64,000 bases of DNA from Schistocerca nitens (GCF_023898315.1 NC_064616.1:291241205-291305204), one strand, 5' to 3'; numbered from the stretch's first letter, positions 33,403 through 45,746 are shown. Notes: generated from the letters alone by a model not told the origin. Numbers and translations: made by a program.

Positions 33403-33980
33403 CAGCGCCTTTCCTCTACTTCAGTGGCCCTTTGTCTTATCCAATCAGGCATGTCATCATCCCCATCAGAATCGTCATCTGGCAGTTGGTCTGTCTCACC
33501 TACAATAACACCAACAACAACAACAAACAAGATACATAAACCGAAAACATAAGAATGAAATAAGAAAATTTCTAATTGCTACTATACAAGAACAAATTAT
33601 AATGAAAATTATACTCAAGTGGCAATCCTGGCTGTGGACCAACCATAGGAGGCTGGACATCGATAGTCTGCAAATGTCTAGTCTCCTCCTGTCTGTCCTC
33701 GCACTGCAAGATAAAATCCTGGAGTTGTACTATAACAAGGAGATGGAATTAACTAGGCAAATTCAACATAAACACGAAAATTTACATTCAAAATACAAAT
33801 TATTTTCTCACTTGGTAATCCTGCCTCCAGAACTCTACGCCTCTTGCTGCTACACTCTGAATCGTTGCTGCTGCTACCTCTCTTCATCTTGGGGAGAAAA
33901 ACCATGTAGGCACAGAGAAGATGGTACTCACAACAAGCCAGACAGCAGTGGACTGAGAACAATGGAGATTGGTTGTCGTT

Positions 33981-33991
33981 TTAAATATAGA
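33981..33991 (-). promoter_or_regulatory. TATA-like element of copy D
   Basis: On - the sequence is gtctatatttaaaacg, with cattggtc and cattggct (CCAAT-type) 20-55 bp upstream and the first-exon ATG about 95 bp downstream. Confidence 0.5.
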
Positions 33992-34429
33992 CTGAGGCGA
34001 CCAATGAGAGAGTTTAATTTCAATGTACAGCCAATGAGAAGCTTTTATAAAACGTCACTATTTCCTGGAAGGGCTTCATGGGACCATCGTCTCTCTTTCC
34101 AAATAACAAGAATGCTTTTATGATTAATGGTGTTTTCTGAAGTGTGCACATACATGATGAAGGCTTTTAGCCATGTAATGTTTACCATCTCTGAGACGTA
34201 TATTGAGAGCAGGATACTGTGATTTCTGTGAAGGGTAACACATGATGCCTCATTAGGACCATCAGGAAGAATGCAATCGGTGTTATTCTGCGCTATTTTC
34301 GTGAACAAGTCCTGATAGGCCAAGAATCTCCATGCATACAAGCAGAGAGATCACGAAACCTTCTTCAACAACAACAAAAGCGATTGTTAACTATTTGTGC
34401 TACACTTTACGATTTCCGAGAAGGGATGG
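33992..34429. other. Right arm of the composite Polinton
   Basis: This lies between the copy D promoter and the terminal repeat. A 98-codon frame on - (34045-34341) has no recognised motif. It occupies the place where the 13.6-kb Polinton has its Cys/His ORFs, but the similarity is too weak to claim. Confidence 0.4.
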
Positions 34430-34602
34430 GGGTTAGGTTAGTGGAGGTAGCCCAGTTGACCTATTTTACCGCCAAAATTTGAACTTCCCGCCATGATGTC
34501 ATTGCGACATTGCCAGTTCTATCGCCACCATCTTGGATCCGCCATGTTGAATAAATTTGGCAACAGTGCAACATACGGCCATGTCCCTGTTGCACTAGTA
34601 CT
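34430..34602 (-). repeat. Right terminal repeat of copy D's Polinton
   Basis: On - it reads agtactagtgcaacagggac at the end, then gttgccaaatttattcaa, catggcggatccaagatgg and the gcgggaag element, matching the other terminal repeats in order. Confidence 0.7.
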
Positions 34603-36240
34603 AAAGCATTGCTTAACTTTAATTAATGCAGACCCATGGAGACAAAGACCTCCAAGAGGCGTATAGGAAACCAAGTCAGTTTCCATAATGTCACTATAAG
34701 TGAAATAGACGATACATGTAGCAAAATGCCTCTCAAATACTTAATAGTAATCCATTCCTTAGAAACACATGTGGTTGCAAGTGAATGTAAGTTTTACATG
34801 CATGTGAAGAACGCAAGTTATGCTCCACTCGAGAGTCAGTCAGAAACTACTTCTTGTGCCATAATTTGAACACCAAATAATGCAGAGTTAGTTAATAGCC
34901 ATCTCACACAATGTTAGTAGTACCATTGGATAGCTTGAGACATAAAATCTCGCACTTGAAAGTAACAGCTGTTAACAATACACAACTGTTCCCTTTCTTT
35001 CTACAGTGCTTCATGCATAGTGCCGTTCTATTTCTTAACAAGTATTATGAGAAGTACTGTTGGTCAATTATTTATTTTGACACAAGGAAATTGCTATGTA
35101 TGTCTACAAAAGGTGTAATGCAAACGTATCACGTTACCCACTGCCATTACTTTTGAAGTCACCCAATGTTACTTACATGAAGATGAAATGGTTCACTAAC
35201 ACAACTAACTTCTATGCAGTGCTTAACACTTACACAAGTTTAGTTAGAACCCTACTTTTAAAGCAAAGCCATGACTGTTATTTTGAACTCAGGTTTCACA
35301 CTCTGGAGCAGCAATTCAATCCCATTTAGGTTCAAAATTGTTGATTATTATCTGGTAGTAAGGAAATGTTACTATAAAACAAAAACTGAAAAAGATAAGC
35401 TTACCCTCGTCAGCTTAGAGGCAACACGGCCATATGCGTGTCACTAAAGATTTCTACACCGTAGGAACATTTACCGTACCAACTGCCCGGTAAGCGTCAT
35501 TCCATTCTCCTAATAAGAACTATTAACAAAGGTATAGTTGGAAATACATTGCCGGTATGGCGAGCGACGCCACATTGTCGCCCGAGTGCAGAGGTTCGAA
35601 TGCGCGCCTGCTCCCCCACAACTTCTAACGCCAACCGGCGGCCATCGCTCTGACGTGTATACGGCAGTCAGCTGTCCCGTCACGAGCACGCTTCTTGTTT
35701 GACCTGCACACGCGGAGTATACTGGAAAAATTAGTTCCCTTCATAAAACACTCACTGTACCCAGCTTGGCAAAGAATTATTAAAACGTAAAGTTAAAACA
35801 TAAAATCATTTATCAAATAAAGGGTTACGCGCTTGTTTAATGGTCAAACTAAGTCCAATGTTAGACTGCTCATAGCTCACCTCTAACCATTCTGCACAAT
35901 CTACCATATCAATCCTGCCATCCAAGCTAATGCTAGTAGCTTTGATTGGATAAAGGAAAATATTTCTAGTTTCTCACGCAACTTGGCTCCATTGCGTGAT
36001 TGAATAATCAGAGCCATAATGGACGTATTTTAGAGTAAACACAAGTCTACCAGCCCCACCTGAAAATTAAGTTAACACTTCCCGGCAGATTTGGCCGTCT
36101 TATCTGTCACTGTAGCAGAAGTTATTAACGGAGATCCATATTTTACCAATGGCCCTGGCTATGATATGCATTTTCATGGAAATCCTTTTTCATTTATTCT
36201 TACATTCGTGACAAATTAACAACACTATGAAGCCAGAGGC
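34603..36240. other. No gene recognised
   Basis: AT-rich DNA. A sequence near 35560-35640 contains a B-box-like gaggttcgaatgcg and may be an old SINE fragment, but I cannot delimit it. Confidence 0.35.
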
Positions 36241-36249
36241 AGACTGATC

Positions 36250-38000
36250 AGAGATGGACAGGACTTCCTCCTGCGCTTTCAGAGTGCGAATGTGCCTACT
36301 TCAGTAGATCTCAGTGCCAGGAACAGGCAGATCAAGATTCATCTGGAGTGCCAAAATAACATGCCATTTCTCTGTTTCGTTCAAAGTTATTACTCCCACA
36401 AACTGCCATTCGGTCTTTATAAGAGGTCTAGACCTTTATAAGAGGTCTAGGCAATGTAATTCCAGAAGATTTTAAAAGTAAAAAGTAAGTTAACTGTTTA
36501 TGTAGATGAAGTTCTTATCGAGAGCATGGGAAAAACGCATTGCAAAATTCAATTTCGGTTGTTCTGAGTAGAAATTTTTGGGACACATCACCAATAATTT
36601 TTTATAAGAAGACAATAGTGAACGACATAAAGAGTTGGAAGTCGTACCGCCTCACAGGCAAGAACACTGTATGTGAATGGAATGAAGAGGGGCAATGCCA
36701 GTTGGATTAATGAAATGGAGTCTCTTGGAGGCGACCATTCTATCTCACCAGGGCTTATGTAAGGATTACAGCCTTAACACTAACAGTGCTCAGGTTGATC
36801 TTGGTGTGCATCTGTTTCAAGAGGAGGTGCAGAATGGTTGGGATGCGCAAAAGACAACTGCATTTGCAAGTAGAATGTTGAACGAAGTCGAAAGGCACTA
36901 GAGGCTCTAGCGATTATTTAGGCATTTACTAGTTTCCATTATTTTTCTCTTTGGAAGAGCTATGAATGTTGGAGAAACTGTCGCATTGACATATGAGGCA
37001 TTGAATCTTACTGTTACAAGAATTCCAATTCACAATATATTACATTCCGGGGAAGGAACTATTTGTGGCCAGCACTCTGTCACGTGCTCAGCCAGGACAC
37101 ACTGAAAGGAGAAACTGGAACTTCAGAGATGTTTGCATCAAGGTTGTGCAATTCAAACGAGTCCTCTTCGAAAACTTTGTTGGAATGACACTTAGGAATA
37201 TAGCTACAGAACAAGAGAAAGCTCCTATACCGAAGAAAGTGAAGGAGAAGTGTTATAACCGTCACCAGGCCACTATCAGGACTTTCCATAAGGTAAACAA
37301 TGATATCCTGTTCCGTAGGAGCGACTTAGGTATTGACAACTCGATGCATTGTATACCAGAAAGGCTGGTTTACAAACTCATTTTGTATGTATACCTGAAC
37401 CATGTGCACTACAGGCCTAGAAAGTGTTTTAAAAAGTTGAAGGAATCAGTGTACTTTAGGAACATCTAGAAGAGAGTTCACATTGTGTTGGTGTCATATA
37501 ATATTTGTCAGTTGGTTAAATCTTCAACAGTATCACATAGGGCCAAACTTTTTTCCTATTGTACCTAACAGGCTGAGAGAACAAGACATGGTAGACCTTT
37601 CTGAGGCAGTAGCACATACACCAAATGGATTTCGGTGTCTTTTAGTGCCCACAGAACTAATTTCTAATTATGTGACGTTCACTCCTTCAAGATTTGGAAC
37701 AGCACAATCAACTGCATAGGCGTTTGTGAGCAAATTTCTAAGGGAGGTAGGCAGTGTAAACGTTTATTTCAGACAGTGGGTGGCGGTTTCAATTTACGAA
37801 GGTGGAAAGGTATGCTGAGGCAGAGAGGAAGTGTCCCTGTATTTACATCATGTTACCACTCAAGTTCGAACCTGGCTGGGAGAACAATAAAGAAACTGAT
37901 GTAATTATGCCACACATAGTGCTACAAATAACACAGGAAGCGGGATCTTTATCCTCAGGACTTTCAGGCCACTGTGAATAACTTGTCTCCCAAAACTACT
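36250..38000 (+). pseudogene. Gypsy-type retrotransposon pol remnant
   Basis: It is highly decayed. Reverse-transcriptase pieces appear at about 36330-36420 (RQIKIHLECQNNMPFL, then KLPFGLYK). The RNase H/integrase linker and zinc-binding region come in a 134-codon open stretch at 37065-37469 (ERLVYKLILYVYLNHVHY, RPRKCFKKLKESVYF). The integrase core follows in shifted frames after 37480 (SYNICQLVKSSTVSHRA, NGFRCLLVPTELISNYVTF at about 37625). The order RT, HHCC, integrase and the wording match gypsy pol. LTRs were not found. Confidence 0.65.
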
Positions 38001-39351
38001 GTACTCAGAAATGAATCCCCAACAGCTATACGTACATGTTGAGAAACAAAGACAATAAGATACTGTAAGACTGGCAATCGATAGGTTACATACTCAAGCA
38101 AAGAAAAGAAAGGAAAACCATACAGGAAGATAAGGAAGTTTAATTTAACTATTGGACAGAATGTACTACTTAAAAGAAATCGTCTTTGAGGGAAATAGCA
38201 GTTTATTTCTAGTAAATTCTTTATTGTTTATACAGCACCTATCAGAGCGAAAAGGTTTGTTCACCTGAGCTGTGTCAGGATTCAGATCTTGAGAACCAGA
38301 CGCTCTAAAGATGTATAACATTTAAATAATTTAAAGAGTTTTTGGGAATAAGGTGACGGATTGAAGGGAGAGCTGAGTGGTTACCGACCTGTCGACAGTA
38401 TCAAGATGTTCCGTGTGTATCTGACGTTCTCCAGCAAATTGCCCATAGTTAGCCTATAGTGTGATTGTTTATGTTAGCAAAATTATGATTGTTGTAGTGG
38501 ACTACATGTGAGGGATGCTGCAGCCCAACATCATTCTAGGTACTAGGAAAGCACTAAGGATAATTATGCTGATGGGTAGTCCAATCAGAGATATGGAGGG
38601 ATTGTTGAGAATGGAATCTGCTGGAGGGGCAGCTACTATTTCCTTTTGCAACCATGTTTCACATCGTGTCATCTTGGCATTAGATATTTACAACTGGCAT
38701 CGCTTGAGCTGAATCCCAGTCTCAGCAGTTGATGGTGTAGCAGACACTGGCTTGATGAACATGAGGTTCATCCAGACATGCTCGGCAGAGGATGACTTTG
38801 AGGAGGGCATCAGCTATTCCTGTAGCAGACACTGGTATGACGAAGGCGAGATCTGTCCAGCCTTGGTGGGCAGGTGATGACTTTGAGGAGGGTGTCAGCT
38901 GACACAGGCACTTGCAGCATGTACCCAAGAGAACGCACCCTACCAACAGCCTCATTCACTGTGAGCCACTGTACACCCTGGAGCGTGCCAGGTAAGCTGC
39001 TTTATTGTCACCCCCATGGAACAGGCTACCTCAGTATCAGGTTGACAACCAATCTTCAGAAGAACTAACCGACTACACGCCCTTGTCGTCTCGCCGCAAA
39101 ACCGACAGCCATCACTCAATGGATGTTGGTTATCAGCTGTCTCTTAGAGCCATCTCACTTGACCAACAATGCCAAGATGATAGTCCTAACTAATAATGTT
39201 GCTTGTAATTCACCTTGTCTGAGTTGGGAGGAGAGAGGATTATGTAACTTGTCTCTGAATGAACAGCTAGGGAATTCCAGAACATCTCTGCTGCAACACG
39301 ACGCTTAGACGTTTAGTAGTCACAGACATTTTCACATTTATTTGAACTAAC
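38001..39351. other. Unassigned, with a short tandem duplication
   Basis: At 38728-38904 two ~88-bp units repeat (gtagcagacactgg, then gatgactttgaggaggg, then gtcagct). No coding assignment was made. Confidence 0.45.
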
Positions 39352-39780
39352 AGCACGTAAGGATGTATATCATTATGTACTGGCACAACTAATGTAGACT
39401 TACTTGTGGGTAATTGAGAGTGTAAACAGTTTAAAAATAAGATTAAAATGAATATGTGCAGATTAACACAGCCCAGATACTATACAACTATATGCCAGGT
39501 CGCATAATAAAACATCTATTACCAAGGACCAAGCTTAATCAGGAGAGAACAAGTGACAGAGACCGGTACACACACGTTTAAATTAAACCAACTCCTAAGA
39601 TATGAGAAAGAAGATAGATAAAGTGAAAGACATGCATATAAAGAGATAAAGAACACAGTGAGAGACAACACAACTCAGAACAAGTCATTAAAGACAATAT
39701 GCTTGAAAAGTATACCACAATACAAGCAGTAACAACAATAGTAAACAGACACATTGAATAAGCATTACAAAAACACAAGT
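39352..39780 (+). repeat. Left arm of a long foldback repeat
   Basis: Its reverse complement matches 40420-40805 over about 400 bp by eye (for example aaaatgaatatgtgcag, cagatactatacaactata, ccaactcctaagatat). The spacer is about 640 bp without a recognised gene. It may be a non-autonomous terminal-inverted-repeat transposon. No target duplication is evident. Confidence 0.8.
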
Positions 39781-40419
39781 GCCTCATCGGCAGTTCAGAC
39801 AGGTACACTGAACTCTACTAGTCTTGAACTATGTGGTTGCATACACTGAACAATCTCACTTCGAGCAGTGATAGGCTGAACATGATGCACGACTTGCAAC
39901 AATAACATTTGATTCAACTGACAACATCAGGCGATAGGGGGCACTCAAACAGACTTGCCAAGAGTACAGTTGGGTTGATGGGAATAGACTGCACCTTCCA
40001 TCGATTTAATGTATTCTCTGTTATATGGAAATGGGTTGTTTTTTGTGCCCCTGTTCTCGAACAGACATGGTTGGAGCTATAAAATTTTCTGCAGCTCTCT
40101 TAATGGTAAGCTGTAGCCACATCGACCAGCTGGGTAGACTCTACAACCAATGTACATTTTTTACCCCTCAAGTGTTGGTGAACAGTTAGACGCTTGAACA
40201 CTTGTTAGTTAAGGGGCGCTGTGTCAATGACTACTTACCTCAGGACTACCAACAAGGACATGCCATACTTGGAACAGTGCCATCATTAAAACTGTAACTC
40301 ACCTCAACAGAACCTAATCTCGTTTGAATTGAATAGCTAGTGTAGTGCTACAGTTAATGGGTAATCTGTAACAGCTAACGGCTGTCATGTGAATATGATC
40401 CGTGAGGACTGTTCCTACT

Positions 40420-40805
40420 GCTTATGTTGTGCGATACGTTTCAACCATATTGTCTTTAACGACTTGTTATGACTTTTATTGTCTCTCCCTCTGTGTTCTT
40501 CATCTTCTTATATATGTGTTTCTCTTTATCTGTCTTTCTTGTAGTATCTTAGGAGTTAGTTTAATGTACGCATGTGTGTACCATAATATGTCACTTGTTC
40601 CTCCTTGATTAAGCTTACCTCTTACTAATGGCAGTTTTGTAGTACAACCTGGCCTATAGTTGTATAGTATCTTGTTTGTGTTAACCTGCACATATTCATT
40701 TTACTCTCATTTTTGGACTGTTTACACCCTCACTTACCCATACTTAAGTCTATATTAGTTGTGTCAGTAGATAATGATACACATCCTTAGGTGTTGCAAG
40801 TTCCT
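40420..40805 (-). repeat. Right arm of the long foldback repeat
   Basis: Inverted partner of 39352-39780. The corresponding parts encode similar hydrophobic open frames on opposite strands, which is a by-product of the repeat, not evidence of a gene. Confidence 0.8.
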
Positions 40806-42814
40806 GCTTTGTATATGATAACTTGTGCATTGTGATTTAATCCTTGTTTTACGTTGTTTGCATTATGATTTACCCACATTCACTATACCTACAGTGATAT
40901 GAATCCTTGTTCTGTTCGTTGTATAACTATTACAACCATCTATACTAGTTCGGATCTCTTTGTGTCACACTGTTTACGATCTTTGCTAGTAATATATGTT
41001 TCAATTTAGCCTTTACTAACAATATGTTGTGATGGCATTACCGGAAAATAACCCCTATTTTCTATGTATGCTTTACCATATGTCATAGTATTAGCGGAAA
41101 AATTTCCTTAAATTGTTTTCCTAGCGGTGCCTGTTTGAGAGTCATGACTTGAATTCAACAACACTCTCGTCTTATCCTTATTGGTCAGCCCTATTGGTGA
41201 TATTACAAGTATCTTAATGATCAATATAGTTGTAATTATAGTCATTGAGTTTATGTTATCTGGATTCCAGAGCAGTTGTATGATAATGATAACAAACTTA
41301 CGCTCTCAGTTATACTTTTACAAAACTCGGTGCTTAGGAAAGTGAAAACGTACACTAACTGTGCCATAATAGGGTAAAAGTAGCTCGTAGTAAGGTAGAT
41401 TTTGGATCACTTGGCACATTCAGTGTTTGGATTGGAACTAGTGTCCCCTCCAGTTCTATTTTTTATGTATGTGATGATGTTTGTATGTCTCTGCAACCTA
41501 AATATCCTTGTTCCTCGAGCTTTTATGAAAAAGATGATTCCCCACAGAAATTTTCTCTGGGAAAGAGGACATTGTTTTTGTTCCTCTTTCACTGATTACA
41601 GAAACGCATTAACTTAATTATAGATCATATTAATTTTTAATTGTATTATTTCTATGAGGTAATATTAATGTAAAGAGGAAGTGTTTGTGTAAACTGTGTG
41701 GCCGATCTGGCCAGCACTACCTACCTTGTGACTGTTCACTACACTGCATGGGAATATAAGTTTAGCTGGTGTTGGAAAATGTTTCTGCTCTGCCTTAGTG
41801 GAACAGGACAGAGAGTGTTCATAGCTTTCGCGGCACAATTGCAGCATGAGGGCACTACAAAAGTAGAGGAACGAACAATGGCACATTCCTGTGTGATCTA
41901 CGTGACTTTTAGTGCAATCGTTGATGGACAAACGGTCCTTCCGGCCAAATTTTTAAGTGAGCCGTTTACATTTTTTGAGAGAAGCTTCTCAAATCGTATG
42001 GTAGCATAATGCCAAAAGCATGTATTCCTGCAAGCTGTACTCAAGGTCTGTTTGGACTCGACTGTCACACAAAAAAATGTGACAGGGACTGGTGAGATAG
42101 GACTGTGAAAAATGAGGGCATGAAGCCATCTTTATTGCTGGCAAGAAGCAGAATGCTTTGGGGTCTTGGAGAGAGCAGTTCAGACAGGCAGGGGCTCTCA
42201 TTAGTATACAGGCAGATAGCTATGATACGGCATAAGAGTCAGTCACATTGTATTGGGGGCATAATACGGATTATGAAGAATAACTTTGATGCAGAGTCCA
42301 GTCATATAACAGTGGGAATTTATAGGGAGTAATTTCCATGCTCAGAGTAGGAGATCGATACTGAGTGATATATAAATCAGATCTTTATGAGATGGAGCAA
42401 ATGGTTGAGGCAAGACAACCGAGGTTACTGCCACGCAGAGCTGCTTCAGTCTTCCACGCTGAAATAGTAAGAAATATGTAACTGTTAGGGTAGAGATTTA
42501 GGCCTCAGTGTAATTAATATATTCCTCAGTAAATCAACTTTGCTCTCTCAAAGATGACACAGATAATGGATAATTTTAGAGTCATTCTTTCAGCTCACGT
42601 AAGCGTCCAGTTTGCTATTTCAGAAAAACGAGGTCTGAGAAACGTCCATCCTACTGATATCTATCAAAGCTTTAATTAACAGTGCTCTTACTAGCTATTC
42701 CATGATTGTATCTTACATGTTCTGTAGCATTTTCTGCTAAGGCATCAGTGTTCTCTGTCAGGAACCGTAAATCAATTAACTGAGCATACCTGATGCTTAC
42801 AGCCTAATGTAAAT
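40806..42814. other. No gene recognised
   Basis: AT-rich DNA with short frames on both strands and no family motif. A 103-codon frame at 41698-42009 shows nothing I recognise. Confidence 0.35.
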
Positions 42815-43460
42815 GGAACACACATAGTCACAAACACACGACCGCGGACGCACAACCAGCGATTAAGATCGTTTCATATTCGTGTTGACAGCTGAACTCA
42901 GTTTTACAGGAGCATGTCAAGGGCCAGTATCATCCTACGCTCTACAGATGGTGTTGTCTCTGGACTTCCACTGGCCGCTAAGGTGAACGTGTGACAAGGA
43001 AAACCCGTCCGTTGGACAGCACAATGGCTGCTCGTTCCTCATGGCCGCTTATGCATTCAGTGCAAAGTTAAAGCTTACCTCAAAATTAGTAAATAGAGAA
43101 TCATGTGTCTCACTGAAGAGGCAGTGGCCTCATTTGAAGCGTAAATGATGGACAATTAAGGATGTGGAAACACGACTTCAATATCCGAACCAATTTATAA
43201 ATTATTTTAAGTTAAATGTTATAAATAATTCCTGAACTGTGAAAGTGAGTATCTTGGTAACACATAATGCCATTGCAATAAACGAGTATCTATGGTTACA
43301 GCTAGTAGAACTGTATTGGACTGCAGTTGTAGATTTGCTGATATTGTTCACATATTTAAATGAGAGGCCGAAAAGCTTTTCTTGCTAAATATATAGAAAT
43401 CCATAGAAATTGTTATTTATAAATAAACTACGGCAGATGAAAGAAAACTGATAACAACAT
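42815..43460 (+). repeat. Left arm of a long inverted repeat
   Basis: The reverse complement matches 51570-52360 in order: ctgttatc-gttttctttcatctg, ttttcggcctctcatttaaa, ttcag-aattatttataacattt, ggccatgagaaatgagcagc-like and gctgtcaacacgaatatga. The arms flank the Penelope/Harbinger/LINE nest. The outer ends (agtcacaaa) show no obvious target duplication. Confidence 0.8.
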
Positions 43461-43779
43461 AATATTTATCGAAAATTTTCCTTGTGATTTGATGTATCAT
43501 ATATGTATAAAAAGGTTAATATTCAGAATTTCAGCAATTTTCATGTTCAGTAGTTTGACTTCAGTGGTGCTTGAGCGAGGTTTCCTGTGTGAACAGGGGC
43601 ATTTTGGAGGGGAGTCTATGTTCGGACGCCGTTGGAGGCAGTCAGGCTATGTTAATCTGTCTTTCGAGAAAGTTTTATCTGATGAGCGGCCAGATAGCCG
43701 ATAGTTCCCGTCTGTGAAATATTCAGAATTCCTGCTTTCGGAACATAGAAATTTTTCAGCAGCTGATGGACTTGTTATT

Positions 43780-43846
43780 TTCATACTGCAGTGCCTATGT
43801 TATATTTATTACGATGCAAATTTCCTTTGGACATGCATGCATGTCT
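43780..43846. repeat. Foldback repeat unit 1 (palindromic core)
   Basis: The sequence gcagtgcctatgtt, then acgatgcaaatttcctttgg, then acatgcatgcatgt is shared with 44162-44237. The core is an exact palindrome. Confidence 0.75.
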
Positions 43847-44008
43847 TTTTTTTTTGTCTCATTTTGTTTGTTATTGGTAGTTGTATGTACTCGGGGCGGA
43901 CGTCCCATGACGCTTGTTCGAGTTCATCGTTGATCCATAAACTCAGTTTCCTTATCACAGGGGGAAGCTAACCCTCTGACCCAACAGGCTGAGCCACCGT
44001 GCCGGCAT
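43847..44008 (-). mobile_element. tRNA-derived SINE of a third family
   Basis: On - it begins gccggcacggtggctcagcc (tRNA-like head), continues gggttagcttccccctgtga and ends in an A-rich tail (the T run at 43846-43855 on +). It lies directly against the palindromic repeat at 43829-43845. Confidence 0.6.
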
Positions 44009-44161
44009 CCGTGCAGGGCTCACGACCGGACCCAAACTTCCATATGACGTCAGCCAAGCGTCTGCGACCTATACTCGTACATCCAGTATGTATACTCCCC
44101 TACAGGCCAGACGTTGTAATTGAAAGTCGCTTGTCTGGTATCGGCAGATAAATACGATATT

Positions 44162-44237
44162 GCAGTGCCTGTGTTATTCTGATTCCGATGCAAAGTTCCT
44201 TTGGACATGCATGCATGTCGAAAGGAACAGGCACTGC
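44162..44237. repeat. Foldback repeat unit 2 (complete hairpin)
   Basis: gttcctttggacatgcatg and its complement ending gaaaggaac form a long hairpin at about 44195-44228. The outer gcagtgcct (44162) pairs with aggcactgc (44229-44237). It is a compact foldback element. Confidence 0.8.
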
Positions 44238-44240
44238 GGC

Positions 44241-44906
44241 GACTACAGCCTTTAGGAAATAGATTAAACTGTTATTTTTTTAGGTTGTGTGTGACACAAA
44301 TCGTATTTAGAATTTTTCAGCGTGTAGCAATTGTGGAATTTATAGTTTGAGATACTGTGGAACTTTAACAATTTATTGCGCTTTGTTCAGCTGCCTCAAA
44401 GATCTAAAGAAACTCGGCCAGGCTCTGAAATTAATTGATTACAAATTGTGACTTTCGATTTTTCTATGTTCTTATTGGAAATAAACTCAAATTTGTGAAA
44501 CTTTAAGAAATACACGAGTGCATACGTGAATTTTGCATAGCCAGTCCTACCTGCATACTTTTGTGAAACATTGAGTACATTGCGACGAATGTAGGTTGGC
44601 ACCCCATAGACGAAACGTTAGTCCAATGACATTTACGGGGCCCATTGAAGTGTTTGTTCTGTGTAATCAGTGGGTAAATCTTTTCGTGCAATTGCATGTA
44701 GGGTCTCTGAGTTGATGTAGACCTTGAGAACAGTTAAGCGCAGAGACCACCTGCTACACCCAGAGGTCTCGGCCACCACTCTGTCACCAGAAAGCCACTC
44801 CACACCCCACCGCAACAGCAGCATAGCAGTGCAGCATTCGTCAGGAGCAGTCGCAAAGTGAGAAAGTGTTGCAGCAGGCGCAGTTTCCTTTCTCATTTCA
44901 GCTTTT
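44241..44906. other. Unassigned, possibly Penelope pseudo-LTR or retroelement leader
   Basis: A gacgaaacgttagtcc at about 44609-44624 follows a gcgacgaat at 44583-44591, which loosely resembles a decayed hammerhead core of the type found in Penelope-like elements. The identification is weak. Confidence 0.25.
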
Positions 44907-45290
44907 GTGACTACTAGAGCGATGGAGCAAGAAATTGTGAAAATCAAAAAACCACTTTGTGTTTGTGAATCCACAGCTAGTGGAAGCGAGCCTCGAGGCC
45001 CACAGAGACAAGAAAAAGTAGAGGGTACAACCATGATGAATATGCTTAAGTCATCGATGAGCGGGATGAGAAATGTGAGAACGGGTATGGACAATATGGA
45101 TAGTTCTGTGGGGAGTTCAAAAGATAAATTGAGTGGAAAAATTGAGGTATTAACCACTCAAGTCGAGGATTTATCGATAAAATTTGGGGAGATTGAAGAG
45201 AACGTGGTTGCCAGAACTGATCAGCTCGCCCACCTACAGACTGGCGAAACATCTTGCCAAAAATGGGGTATTGGGAACACCGTGTTGTAA
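44907..45290 (+). CDS. Coiled-coil ORF, probable retroelement gag-like fragment
   Basis: A 127-codon frame. Residues about 55-110 show heptad-like spacing of Met/Val/Leu with Asp/Glu/Lys (SGKIEVLTTQVEDLSIKFGE, then IEENVVARTDQLAHL), typical of the coiled-coil leader of some insect retroelement gag proteins. No zinc knuckle or capsid motif follows, and the frame ends just before the Penelope RT fragment. The origin is uncertain. Confidence 0.35.
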   Translation: MTTRAMEQEIVKIKKPLCVCESTASGSEPRGPQRQEKVEGTTMMNMLKSSMSGMRNVRTGMDNMDSSVGSSKDKLSGKIEVLTTQVEDLSIKFGEIEENVVARTDQLAHLQTGETSCQKWGIGNTVL

Positions 45291-45294
45291 ACTC

Positions 45295-45451
45295 GCAGAC
45301 ATTTGTTGAAGCACTCAAGAAAATGAAAATAGGCCGAAACGACGTGATGGTTAGCCTGGACGTTTTATTACCTTTTACGACGGTTCCAGTACAAGATACG
45401 CTGGATCTTTTGGCCCACCTGGAATCGTCAAGTTCTTCTGTCATGTTCTAA
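45295..45451 (+). pseudogene. Penelope-like reverse transcriptase, first fragment
   Basis: The reading FVEALKKMKIGRNDVMVSLD with the following FTTVPVQDTLDLL matches the first palm region (motif A, with a single Asp) of Penelope-like reverse transcriptases. The gene stops at a Harbinger insertion at 45452 and resumes at 50529. The two parts join cleanly across one copy of TAA, with a frame change in the sequence just before the junction. Confidence 0.75.
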
Positions 45452-45746
45452 AGGCCTGGCCAGACAGAATCCGGCCTGCCGCTGCGACGGACGGCGCAGC
45501 GGTGGGCCGGGCCCGTCAGCGGCCAGGGACGCCACACAGGCAACGGCCGGCCGGCCGGCCGCAGCGACTCTTTATGCGTCAGCTGTTACATTGTGGAAAG
45601 GGCCGAACCCCATTACGAAGCTTGCATGCGTAGCGCGATTGTCTTGGCGTTAGACGATTTGGAATCTTCACGTGGGACACGTTACCTTTGTGCGAGTTCA
45701 TTTATTTATTTATTTATTTATTGCAGAAATAAGTGAATCACTAGCA

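Larger units (their letters stand above)
32086..33887 (-). pseudogene. Polinton DNA polymerase B pseudogene, copy D (5' half)
   Basis: Read on -, it starts with the first exon at 33887-33812 (MKRGSSSNDSECSSKRRRV, phase-1 gtgaga donor). The second exon is at about 33718-33600 (phase of its acceptor uncertain), the third, Asp-rich exon at about 33512-33310, and the long exon from about 33183 (SVARIPVVAK). The last segment ends in the N-terminal domain at NFNGIEVLVKTHD, before the exonuclease motifs, where it abuts the integrase. The exon order and the basic first exon match copy C. It contains several frameshifts and homopolymer tracts and is a 5' fragment only. Confidence 0.8.

Noticed and set aside
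33125-33403. A frame opening with a long run of Met (and His on the other strand)
   Set aside because: This is an artefact of the (cat)n microsatellite. Only the Asp reading lies in the conserved exon.
39578-39808. Hydrophobic Cys-rich frames at 39578-39808 and 40402-40608 that look like related membrane proteins
   Set aside because: They are mirror images created by the foldback repeat. There is no start context, domain or splice support.
45480-45570. A CpG-island promoter of a host gene at the GC-rich ggccggcc block
   Set aside because: The block and its counterpart at 50270-50528 are the subterminal regions of the Harbinger transposon.
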